Shown: positions 23,976 through 31,242 of the stretch, piece after piece
Numbering within the stretch: the stretch's first letter is position 1
How the letters are laid out: the number at the start of each line of letters is the position of its first letter
Assembly (NCBI GenBank): GCA_964634465.1
Contig: CAZWLY010000017.1
Coordinates: 12,471-76,470, forward strand
From: CAZWLY01 sp964634465
Lineage (GTDB): Bacteria; Desulfobacterota; Desulfarculia; G963662305
Direction: 5' to 3'
Length of the DNA: 64,000 bases
Program-made: the position numbers and the translations under genes
Notes under the pieces: model-generated
The model's database searches: none
Told to the model about the DNA's origin: nothing
The model's input: only the letters and a program-made list of their open reading frames with translations

Positions 23976-25294
23976 TGGGCAACGCCGAGCGAGCGGCCGA
24001 TCTGTTCGTCCGGGACGCGATGCTGGTCCGCCAGGTGGACCAGATGGCCGATCAATTCCTGGTCGTCACCGCCCGCGCCCTTGAGGCCGAGATCGCCGGA
24101 CGCTTCGGCCTCGCGGGCCCGAAGGCTTTGCCCAAGTCCAAAGCCCGTTCCTTCGCCGACCTCTACGCCCAGGCGATGATGACGGCCTATCTCTACGGCC
24201 GGCTGCACATCCAAAAGCAGGTTGAAGAGGGGGAACTGATCAGGCTGGCCGAGGACGACGTCCGGGTGCCCTTTGAGGAGGCGGAAGACTTCCTGCGCTC
24301 GATGGCGGCCGTCCCGCGCGATGAGTACGACGAGCTGTCGGCCGACCTGAAGTTTCGGGCCTTCACCATCGCCCGAGTGGGCCGGGAGGACGTAATCCGG
24401 AGGGTGCAGAAAATCTACCAGGACCACCTGGCCGCCGGAGCCGACCGCTACGAGGCCCTCCAGCACATGGACGAAATCCTGGACCGGGCCGGCGTCAGCG
24501 AACGCAATCCGTGGTGGCTTCAAACCCACTACCGCAACAACGTCATGAGCGCCTACGGCGCCGGGCGCTGGGTCCAGATGCAGGAATCGGACGCGGTTGA
24601 ATTTTTGATCTACAACGCCATGATGGACGGCCACACGACCAAGCTCTGCCGCCGGATGCACGGGACGATAAAGGCCAAGGCCGACCCGTTTTGGCGAACG
24701 TATTATCCACCCAACCACCACGGCTGCCGGAGCGTGGTCGCGCCGATCTCCCGGCCGATGATGCGGGCCAGGGGGCTGAAGATTTCGACGCTCGCCGGCA
24801 AAGACATCCGCCGCGATCCAGATCTGGCCGGGGAGCACCAGTTCAAGGCGCACCCGGCGGCGACGCTGAAATTGATTCCCGACTCTCTGGCCCTGCGGGC
24901 CGGGCGGTACGGGTTGTGGCGGGACATAATGTCCTTCGCCCGTCGGGCGGCGGGCGAAAAGTATTGGCAGCGGCAGATCAACAAGAGCCGGGCGATGACG
25001 TTTTCCAAGGCCCAATTGACACATGTGGCCCAAAGACGGTTGGAGGTTTTCAGGGCATATAAGGACACGGCCCGGAAAACATTAGCCGAACCCGACGAGG
25101 TCTGGTTGATGGGTACGCCGGTCGGGGACGGCGTCGCCCTTTGCCTGAATCACATCAAGTGGCTCTCGGCTGATCGGGGGTTGATGGTGAGCATTCGGGG
25201 CAAGCCACGAACATTCCGCATAATTGACAAAAGATTCCTAGACTGGGTAAAAGAAGAGTATGGAGCGCAAAGACTTAACATTCCCAAATCGTGA
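23975..25294 (+). CDS. Head morphogenesis protein (Mu gp30/gpF-like) with C-terminal nuclease-like domain
   Basis: A 439-residue minor head protein. The middle (WWLQTHYRNNVMSAYGAGRW, then NAMMDGHTTKLCRRMHGTIK and FWRTYYPPNHHGCRSVVAPI) is the Mu F-like/SPP1 gp7 domain with its D-x-R/H and HHGCR motifs. The last ~85 residues (YKDTARKTLAEPDEVWLMG, LMVSIRGKPRTFRIID) look like the PBECR group (phage barnase-EndoU-colicin-RelE-like nucleases) often found at this protein's C-terminus. It may act on RNA or DNA at injection; the activity is inferred from family. Confidence 0.75.
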   Translation: MGNAERAADLFVRDAMLVRQVDQMADQFLVVTARALEAEIAGRFGLAGPKALPKSKARSFADLYAQAMMTAYLYGRLHIQKQVEEGELIRLAEDDVRVPFEEAEDFLRSMAAVPRDEYDELSADLKFRAFTIARVGREDVIRRVQKIYQDHLAAGADRYEALQHMDEILDRAGVSERNPWWLQTHYRNNVMSAYGAGRWVQMQESDAVEFLIYNAMMDGHTTKLCRRMHGTIKAKADPFWRTYYPPNHHGCRSVVAPISRPMMRARGLKISTLAGKDIRRDPDLAGEHQFKAHPAATLKLIPDSLALRAGRYGLWRDIMSFARRAAGEKYWQRQINKSRAMTFSKAQLTHVAQRRLEVFRAYKDTARKTLAEPDEVWLMGTPVGDGVALCLNHIKWLSADRGLMVSIRGKPRTFRIIDKRFLDWVKEEYGAQRLNIPKS

Positions 25295-25568
25295 TCTTGA
25301 GCCGACCCTTGAAACGGCTCTCGAATTGCTGTTCCGGCCCGAGATCACGACCGACACCCAGGACGGCCTGGTTATGTTGGACATCCTGGCCGATGAAGGC
25401 AGGTTGACCGATCAGGACCGGGCCGGTCTGAGGGAGAGGTTTGCCCGGCGGGTGCCCGCCTTTATCCCCGTCGCCCGTCACGCCGTTTGGGGAGATAGAG
25501 AGCCGCCCCAGGACCGATTCTGGTGGACGGTCGATCTTGCGGACGGGACGAAGGGCAAGGCGCCTTAA
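25260..25568 (+). CDS. Small protein downstream of gp30 (possible partner of its nuclease domain)
   Basis: A 102-residue acidic protein that starts 35 nt inside gp30 and ends in a 4-nt overlap with the convergent tape-measure gene (shared TTAA). No recognised domain; helical first half, Trp-rich end (WGDREPPQDRFWWTVDL). The coupling to a gene with a nuclease-like C-terminus makes an inhibitor or cofactor role thinkable, but this is speculation. Confidence 0.45.
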   Translation: MERKDLTFPNRDLEPTLETALELLFRPEITTDTQDGLVMLDILADEGRLTDQDRAGLRERFARRVPAFIPVARHAVWGDREPPQDRFWWTVDLADGTKGKAP

Positions 25569-28117
25569 CCGCCCACCTCGGCGTACTCGTTCATCCCCAT
25601 CACCTTCTCCAGGAGCTCCTCCATCTCCAGCAAAAGCTCCTGCGAGTGACCCCGGAGGACGGCCAGGAAACGCTCCTCGAACGAACCCCCGCCGGACTCA
25701 TCGGCGGCGGCCCGGAAATCCACTCGGGGCGAATAGCTGAAATTGATGGTGACGGGTCCGGCGGTCCCGGAGGCCCGGCCCCTTTCGGCCGTCGCCTTGG
25801 CCAACTCGGCCGGGTTGGGCGGTTGGATCGGCCTCGTGGCCGGAGGGGCGGCCAGGTCTTTGGCCGTCAGGGCGGCGTCGATGGCGGTGGAGAGGGCCGT
25901 TCCCACGCCGGGAACGAGGGACGCCGCGCCGGAGGCCAACTCGCCCACCGCCCCGGTCCAGTCGCCGGCCAAGGCTCGGTGGGCGCCAAAGGCCAACCCG
26001 GCCAACAGGCCGATAACAGGAATCTTTTTTAAAATCGCCTTGCCGACCCCCTTGGCTCCGATTTTGCCCAGGCCCTTCCCGAAGATACCGGAGACGCCGG
26101 AGGCCAACCTGCCGAGGAAGCCGCTCCTCTTGCCGGCGGCCCCCGAAGCGAGCTTTTTGAGGTAGCCCCTGCGGCTGGCCCTCCCGCCTTTCCTCCGGCC
26201 GCCGGGCAGACCGACTCCGAACCCCCCGGCCAGTTCGGCGACGTTGGTGACGTAGACCGGGACCACGCCGCCGGCCAGCGCGCCCAGCGCCCCGGCCGCC
26301 CCGCCCCGGCCGCCTCGCCGGAAGAGGCCGCCGATGTTGCGAAGACCGCCCTTGAGTCCGCCCAAAAGCCATCCGACCGCGCCCAGGCCGATCATCCCGG
26401 CCGCACCCGCTCCGGCCGCGCCCACGCCGCCGACGGCCAACTTGCTCAGGGTGGGGTGCTCTTTCAAGAAGTCGCCGATCGCAGCGGCTCCTTCGGCCAA
26501 GAGGTCGATGAACGGTTCAAGCGCGTCGGTCATCTCTTTGGTGTCGCCGACTACTGCGTGAGTGATGCCCCGCCAGCCGACGGCCAAACGATCCCAGGCG
26601 GTCTCTCCCTCCTTGATTTGTTTTTTGAGCCGGCCCTGCCACTCGCCCAGAACCGCGACCGGGTTGGACAGCCCCTCGCCCATCGCCCGAAGGACCTCGC
26701 CGGTCAAATCTTCGGCCCCCATCGTGCCGAAGATTTGCTCAACCAGGTTGCGGGCGGCCTGGGCGTCCTTTTCGTAGATGTCGGACAGGGAGATCAGTAG
26801 CTGCGAGTAGGCTTTGGTTTTAAGGCCGGCGTCGCCGGTCTTCATGCCGTGGCGGATTTGGGCCAGGTAGGTCTTGATCCGGCCGGCCTCGTCGCCTGAT
26901 AGCAACTCATCGACCAGCCCCTTCTTGCCGCCCTTGCCGACCAATCGATCCCAAACCTCAACGTCGGTGAGGCGGGCCTTATAACTTTCCTTGATGGCGT
27001 CGCCCAGCTTGTCATAATTGTAGGCCCCTTCTTGAGCGCCCCGAATGAGCATGGCGGCAAACTGCTGAGCCGACAGCCCGGCCTCTTTCATGATCGGGCT
27101 GTACTCCCAGAGAGTGTCCATCAGGTCGCCGGCCTTGTCGCCGGCTTCGGCCAGGATGACGGCCATGAGGTCGAGGCCCTCTTCTTCCGATAGATCGCGC
27201 CAGGCGTTTTTCATTTGCCCCAGGGCCTTGACGATCTCCGCCTGGTCGAGGCCCTGGGAACCGTAAAGGTCTTCAAGCCTGAAGGTCCTGCTCAACAGGG
27301 GGGCCAGATCTTCGGCGTCCGTTTTTAGCTGCTGGATCAACCGCTGTGCGCCCGCTCCGATCTCTTCATACCCGCGGCCGGTCTCTTTCTGGACGTCGAG
27401 AAAGACCTCCTCGATGTCCCTGCTCTTCTCCTCGGTCAGTTCGGTGGTGGCGATCAACTTCCGAACCGACGCCTCGAGGCCGTAGGCCCCCTTGGCCAAA
27501 CCGAACAGGAAACCGCCGGCCGCCGCGCCGAGGGCGCCCGCCCCGAGCTTGTCCTTGAGCTCGGCGAAGCCCTTGACCTTTTCGGTCTTTTCCAGCTCTT
27601 GGTTGACCTGCTTCAGTTCGTCCTGGAGGCGATCGAGGTCCTTGGCTAAGTCCTTGGTGTCGAGGCCGGTCTTTTTGAGCCCCTGGGAGAGGGTTTTCAG
27701 GCTGCGGATCTGTTGATCCTGGGACCGGGTCGCCCGCCTGATTTCGTCTTTGAGGACGCCTTCCTGGCGGGAGGTTTCGGCCAGTTGGCGCTCCAGAGCG
27801 GCCAGGCGCTTTTTGTCTTCCTCGGTGGATCGACCGCTCCTCCCCACGGCGGCGGCGAGGGCTTTGATCTCCTTTTGGAGCTTGGCCCTGCGGGCCTGAA
27901 CCGCGGCCAGGACCCTGCCCAACCGGGCCTCTTTGGCGGCCAACTTCTCGACTTCGGCTTCGGCCTTCTGGTAGGCGGAGATGTCGCCGATGGTCTTTTG
28001 GAGGCGCTCGGTCTTTTGACGGAGGCTGTCGCCGGCGGCCTCGATTTCCCGGATCTTCTTGGAGTAGAGGTCCTTGACGCCGACGGCGAGGCTGATCAGA
28101 AAATCGTCTTTAGGCAT
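25565..28117 (-). CDS. Tail tape measure protein
   Basis: An 850-residue tape measure. The first 180 residues are coiled coil (EIEAAGDSLRQKTERLQKTI, then KLAAKEARLGRVLAAVQARR). The middle has the TP901/Mu gp42-like block (ELTEEKSRDIEEVFLDVQKE, MLIRGAQEGAYNYDKLGDAI). A hydrophobic Gly/Ala-rich region (LAVGGVGAAGAGAAGMIGLG, then IPVIGLLAGLAFGAHRAL) would form the membrane part. The ATG overlaps the stop of the frameshifted chaperone. Convergent with the head operon: the two stop codons share TTAA and no terminator separates them. Confidence 0.85.
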   Translation of the reverse strand: MPKDDFLISLAVGVKDLYSKKIREIEAAGDSLRQKTERLQKTIGDISAYQKAEAEVEKLAAKEARLGRVLAAVQARRAKLQKEIKALAAAVGRSGRSTEEDKKRLAALERQLAETSRQEGVLKDEIRRATRSQDQQIRSLKTLSQGLKKTGLDTKDLAKDLDRLQDELKQVNQELEKTEKVKGFAELKDKLGAGALGAAAGGFLFGLAKGAYGLEASVRKLIATTELTEEKSRDIEEVFLDVQKETGRGYEEIGAGAQRLIQQLKTDAEDLAPLLSRTFRLEDLYGSQGLDQAEIVKALGQMKNAWRDLSEEEGLDLMAVILAEAGDKAGDLMDTLWEYSPIMKEAGLSAQQFAAMLIRGAQEGAYNYDKLGDAIKESYKARLTDVEVWDRLVGKGGKKGLVDELLSGDEAGRIKTYLAQIRHGMKTGDAGLKTKAYSQLLISLSDIYEKDAQAARNLVEQIFGTMGAEDLTGEVLRAMGEGLSNPVAVLGEWQGRLKKQIKEGETAWDRLAVGWRGITHAVVGDTKEMTDALEPFIDLLAEGAAAIGDFLKEHPTLSKLAVGGVGAAGAGAAGMIGLGAVGWLLGGLKGGLRNIGGLFRRGGRGGAAGALGALAGGVVPVYVTNVAELAGGFGVGLPGGRRKGGRASRRGYLKKLASGAAGKRSGFLGRLASGVSGIFGKGLGKIGAKGVGKAILKKIPVIGLLAGLAFGAHRALAGDWTGAVGELASGAASLVPGVGTALSTAIDAALTAKDLAAPPATRPIQPPNPAELAKATAERGRASGTAGPVTINFSYSPRVDFRAAADESGGGSFEERFLAVLRGHSQELLLEMEELLEKVMGMNEYAEVGG

Positions 28118-28579
28118 TTCGCTTTCCGGTCCCGCAGCGGGCTTTCTCGGCCGCCACGGCGGTCTGCATATAAAAAATGAACTTCTCCGGGTCGGCCGCC
28201 TCTAACGCCGCCGGGTCGTAGCCGCTTGAAATCAAGAGCCCGAAGGCGGCTTGGAACTCGTCTTCGGGCCAGGCAAAAAATCCCGGCTCCCCATCAGCGG
28301 GATCAGTTTGGTGAAGTCCTCGAAGTCGAGCTTTCCGGCCAGGACCTCGCCGGGGATCTTTTTCCCGTCTTTACCCCAGGCGGCCACCTCGGCCAGGACG
28401 CAGAGCAGCACGGCGTCGCCCTCGGCCGACCTGAGGGCCCCCTCGGCCAGCCTGGCGGCGTTGATCCGATCGATCACCAGCGGCCGGCGGGTGATCGTCA
28501 CCTCTTCGATGTGTTCACCCTGGTAATCAAAGGGCGCGATGAGCCGGTAGGGTTTGGGCGATTTCGCTTTGTCGGCCAT
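28110..28579 (-). CDS. Tail assembly chaperone, -1 frameshift product
   Basis: A predicted 156-residue fusion. Codons 1-100 are in the frame of the short chaperone. At T-TTT-TTG (minus strand, 28280-28274) a -1 slip gives DFFAWPEDEFQAAFGLLI and a further 56 residues (YDPAALEAADPEKFIFYMQT), ending in TAA at 28112-28110. That TAA lies inside the first codons of the tape measure gene (ATGCCTAA). This short/long pair directly upstream of the tape measure is the standard arrangement of tail chaperones (lambda gpG/gpGT; Mu gp41). The extension reads as natural protein with no stop. Confidence 0.75.
28232..28579 (-). CDS. Tail assembly chaperone, short form (Mu gp41-like)
   Basis: A 115-residue zero-frame product. 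ATG at 28579 with GAAGGAGG upstream. YRLIAPFDYQGEHIEEVTIT and RRPLVIDRINAARLAEGALR match the phage tail assembly chaperone pattern (a target-like strand, then R-x-P and an acidic helix). The final 15 residues after the slip site (PGPKTSSKPPSGS) are low complexity, as expected for a zero-frame tail. First gene of the minus block, driven by the minus side of promoter site 3. Confidence 0.75.
   Translation of the reverse strand: MADKAKSPKPYRLIAPFDYQGEHIEEVTITRRPLVIDRINAARLAEGALRSAEGDAVLLCVLAEVAAWGKDGKKIPGEVLAGKLDFEDFTKLIPLMGSRDFLPGPKTSSKPPSGS
28274..28282 (-). promoter_or_regulatory. Slippery heptamer for -1 frameshifting
   Basis: On the minus strand the sequence GAT-TTT-TTG contains T-TTT-TTG, an X-XXY-YYZ heptamer. 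Zero frame reads Phe-Leu; after slipping it reads Phe-Phe and continues into the 56-residue extension. Confidence 0.7.
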
Positions 28580-28632
28580 CCAACCTCCTTCGTGCCTGAA
28601 CAAAACCAACCCGTAAATTTCATGCCTTATCG

Positions 28633-28698
28633 ATTATGGGTGGGTGGAGGCCGGCCGGTGTCCGCACGGACACGTTAAGTCCGGTGGGCCGATAAGCT
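28633..28698. promoter_or_regulatory. Late promoter site 3: symmetric bidirectional palindrome
   Basis: GTGTCCGCACGGACAC at 28658-28673 is identical to site 1. Plus side: TAAGCT (28693-28698) exactly 19 nt away. Minus side: CATAAT (28638-28633) exactly 19 nt away, identical to site 1's minus hexamer. It drives the chaperone and tape measure to the left and gpI onward to the right. The gpI ATG at 28705 is only 7 nt past the plus hexamer, which would make that mRNA leaderless or nearly so. Confidence 0.7.
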
Positions 28699-28704
28699 TT
28701 GGCC

Positions 28705-29256
28705 ATGCCGAAGCTGCTGCCGCCCGCCCTGCAGGGCTCCGTCGAGATCAAGACCTTGGCCGACATCGCCGAGGCCGAGGGCGACCGGCTGCGCGATCGA
28801 ACGGTGGTTTTGCGCGTCACCGATATCGACGCCGTCGCCCCCCGCCTGCTGGACTTCCTGGCCTGGGGGCTCCACGTGGACGACTACTCCCCCGACCTGT
28901 CCGACGCGACCAAGCGGGCCTTGATCAAAGACAGCCTGCCCTGGCACGCCAAGAAAGGTTCGCCGTGGGCGGTTGAAGCCGTCCTTAAAAACCACGGCTA
29001 TGCGGCCGAGGTCGTGGAGTGGTGGCTCTACGACGGCGTTGCCAGCCGGTTCAAACTGCGGGTCGATATCACCGGGGCGACGATAACCGAAGAGCTGTGG
29101 GATCAAATCAAAGAGTCGGCCTACCTGGCCAAGAACGAACGGTCGTGGTTGGAGCCGGAAAGCGGTCTGCAACTGGGTCTGTGGCAGGAATCGCCTCTCT
29201 ACGTCACGCCGGTCGTGTTGTCGGGAGAGGTGGGGGAGATCAGGCCTTATGGGTAA
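28705..29256 (+). CDS. Tail protein I (gpI)
   Basis: A 183-residue baseplate protein starting MPKLLPPALQGSVEIKTLAD, which is the usual gpI beginning; an upstream TTG at 28699 would overlap the predicted -10. WGLHVDDYSPDLSDATKRAL and WAVEAVLKNHGYAAEVVEWW near residues 54 and 91 are family blocks. No ribosome site is visible, in keeping with the closeness of the proposed start point. The 3' end overlaps the fibre gene by 8 nt. Confidence 0.8.
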   Translation: MPKLLPPALQGSVEIKTLADIAEAEGDRLRDRTVVLRVTDIDAVAPRLLDFLAWGLHVDDYSPDLSDATKRALIKDSLPWHAKKGSPWAVEAVLKNHGYAAEVVEWWLYDGVASRFKLRVDITGATITEELWDQIKESAYLAKNERSWLEPESGLQLGLWQESPLYVTPVVLSGEVGEIRPYG

Positions 29257-30133
29257 TTACTACACCATCTTGACCACCGTCGGCCAAGCGGCCGTGGCCG
29301 ACTCCGTGGCCAACGGGACCGACATCAATTTGACTCAGATGGCTTTGGGCGACGGGTCGGCCGAGCCGAGCGAATCCCAGACCTCCCTCCAGAACGAGGT
29401 CTACCGTGGATCGGTCGCGGCCGTCTACATCCACGCCGACAACCCCAATTGGGTCTGCGTCGAGATGGCGATCCCCCCGGAGCAGGGCCCGTTCACGATC
29501 CGCGAAGTGGGTGTTTTTGACGCCGGCGGCGACCTGTTCGCCGTGGGCAAGTACCCCGAGACGGTCAAGCCGGCCCTGACCGAAGGGTCGAGCAAGGACG
29601 TCTACATCAGGATGATTTTGGCGATTTCATCCGACGCCAACATCACCCTGACCAGCGACCCGGCCGCCCTGGCCACCCGGCAGTACGTCGATGGTCTGGC
29701 GGGGCGGATAGTAGCCCGGACCTCGGCCACCCTGACAGGCAGTAACGCGGCGACCTCGGCCACAGCGTGGACCGCCACCGGGCTGGAGGTGACCCACGCC
29801 TCTGTGGACGCCGCCAACCCCAGGCGGGTCATGGCCACCGGGCGCGTCCAAGCCAAAGAGTTGTCGGGGATGGGGTGCCGCGAGCACTACGCACTGCAGT
29901 ACTACGACGGCGCCGATTGGATCACTCTGGCCGAGGTCAGGGTCGGGTTCGCCCACAGCGGCGGGGTGACCGCCCCGTTTTCGGTGCAGAGTCCAATCCA
30001 CCTGGAAGTTTGGCATACAGCCAGCGATGCCTCGCCGCAATACCGCCTGGCCCATATGTGCCAGGTGGACAGTGACGAGGAGTCCACGGTCTACACCGGG
30101 GCGGTGTTGACCGTTGAGGAGGTGTCCGCGTGA
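29249..30133 (+). CDS. Tail fibre protein, tail-collar type
   Basis: A 294-residue fibre. The N-terminal 150 residues (YTILTTVGQAAVADSVANGT, LTQMALGDGSAEPSESQTSL, FTIREVGVFDAGGDLFAVGK) are the tail-collar fibre domain of P2 gpH-like proteins that joins the baseplate. The remainder is short and beta-rich, with no Gly repeats and no chaperone domain. This suggests a stubby fibre, or that the receptor-binding tip is supplied elsewhere. Confidence 0.8.
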   Translation: MGNYYTILTTVGQAAVADSVANGTDINLTQMALGDGSAEPSESQTSLQNEVYRGSVAAVYIHADNPNWVCVEMAIPPEQGPFTIREVGVFDAGGDLFAVGKYPETVKPALTEGSSKDVYIRMILAISSDANITLTSDPAALATRQYVDGLAGRIVARTSATLTGSNAATSATAWTATGLEVTHASVDAANPRRVMATGRVQAKELSGMGCREHYALQYYDGADWITLAEVRVGFAHSGGVTAPFSVQSPIHLEVWHTASDASPQYRLAHMCQVDSDEESTVYTGAVLTVEEVSA

Positions 30134-30666
30134 TGCATGAGACGTTATGCGCCGCCGGCCGGGCTCTCGCCCCGGCCCACGGCGGCAGTTGGAGCGTGAT
30201 AGGCGGTCGGCTGGTACTGGGCGACGGGTACGAGCCATCCGAGGCCGAGATACAGGCGGCGGCCGAGCCGCCTTTAGCCGAGGTCCAGGCCGCCGCCTTG
30301 GCGGCCATCGACCGCCAGGCTGAGGCGCTCCGGCAAGAGCTCATCACCCCTGGCGAGGCCCAGATGGCCACCTACCAGCGCAAGGAGGCACAAGCCCGCG
30401 CCTGGTTGGCGGCCCAGGCGGCCGGGGAGAGCCCGGATATCAACGCGATCGAGTACTGCCTCATCGCGGCCGAGGTGGGCATCACCGGAGCCGACGCCGA
30501 CGAGGTGGCCCAGGTGATCGTGGCTACGGCCGACGTCTGGTGGCGGTTCGGGGCCGCCATCGAGGCCGTCCGCCTGGCCGCCAAGCGGGACGTCCGCCAA
30601 GCCGTTGACGCGGCGGCGGCCGTGGTTGACGGGTTGGATTGGCCGGCCCCGCCGGAGGAAGAGTAG
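30133..30666 (+). CDS. Tail fibre assembly-like protein
   Basis: A 177-residue Ala-rich helical protein directly after the fibre gene. A helical DUF4376-like part (AALAAIDRQAEALRQELITP, then EAQARAWLAAQAAGESPDIN) resembles proteins that sit in the tfa position. GTG at 30130 or ATG at 30133 could start it; the latter keeps GAGGAGG at better distance. The role is inferred mainly from position. Confidence 0.5.
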   Translation: MHETLCAAGRALAPAHGGSWSVIGGRLVLGDGYEPSEAEIQAAAEPPLAEVQAAALAAIDRQAEALRQELITPGEAQMATYQRKEAQARAWLAAQAAGESPDINAIEYCLIAAEVGITGADADEVAQVIVATADVWWRFGAAIEAVRLAAKRDVRQAVDAAAAVVDGLDWPAPPEEE

Positions 30667-30669
30667 GCC

Positions 30670-31233
30670 GTGCCCAACATATTCATCGGCGCCTCGATCG
30701 GGATCAGCAAGAAGAGCCGGGCCTTTGGCTTGATCCAGAAGATGACCGCCGTCCTGTCGGCCGGTATCGCCTTCCAGCAGCGCGGCTGTCCCTACACCCA
30801 CGTCTTCATCGCCGACAACCGACAGGACGACGCCTTCACCCCGGATCGCCTCCGGGTCGCCGAGGCCTGGCACCCCCACGGCTTCAGGATCGGCCCCTGG
30901 CGCGAGGTCCACACGCCGGGCACGCCCTACGACATCTGGGCCGTCGAGGTCACCGGCGGGCAATACGACGCCTGGTGGAAGCTCCTGGCGGGCTGGGTCG
31001 GCACGCCCTACGACTTTTGGGCGCTCTTGGGCTTCCTCGCCCGGAGCAAAGGCCAGGCCGACGCCGAAGCGGCCGAAAGACTGTTCTGCAGCGAAGCCGC
31101 CGCCCTGGCCCTCAAGCACATCGAAGTTCCGGCCTTCAACTGGAAATGGATGAAGGCCAACTTCGTCAGCCCCTGGCTGCTTATGACCAGCCCGCTGTTT
31201 GCGGGCGGGCCGGTCTATAGCTACCGGCCGTAG
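30670..31233 (+). CDS. Permuted papain-like (NlpC/P60-related) peptidase
   Basis: A 187-residue protein with GTG start at 30670. H44 in PYTHVFIAD and C140 in LFCSEAAALAL, together with GTPYDFWALLGFL near residue 111, form the circularly permuted papain pattern (YiiX/DUF830 type). Such enzymes cleave amide bonds in cell wall peptides or lipids. In a tail cluster it may be a virion-linked wall hydrolase. No signal peptide. Confidence 0.65.
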   Translation: MPNIFIGASIGISKKSRAFGLIQKMTAVLSAGIAFQQRGCPYTHVFIADNRQDDAFTPDRLRVAEAWHPHGFRIGPWREVHTPGTPYDIWAVEVTGGQYDAWWKLLAGWVGTPYDFWALLGFLARSKGQADAEAAERLFCSEAAALALKHIEVPAFNWKWMKANFVSPWLLMTSPLFAGGPVYSYRP

Positions 31234-31242
31234 GAGGTTTAG

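Noticed and set aside
30117..30132. GTGTCCGCG before the fibre-assembly gene as a palindrome copy
   Set aside because: Only a half site is present; the second arm and a -10 at the right distance are missing.
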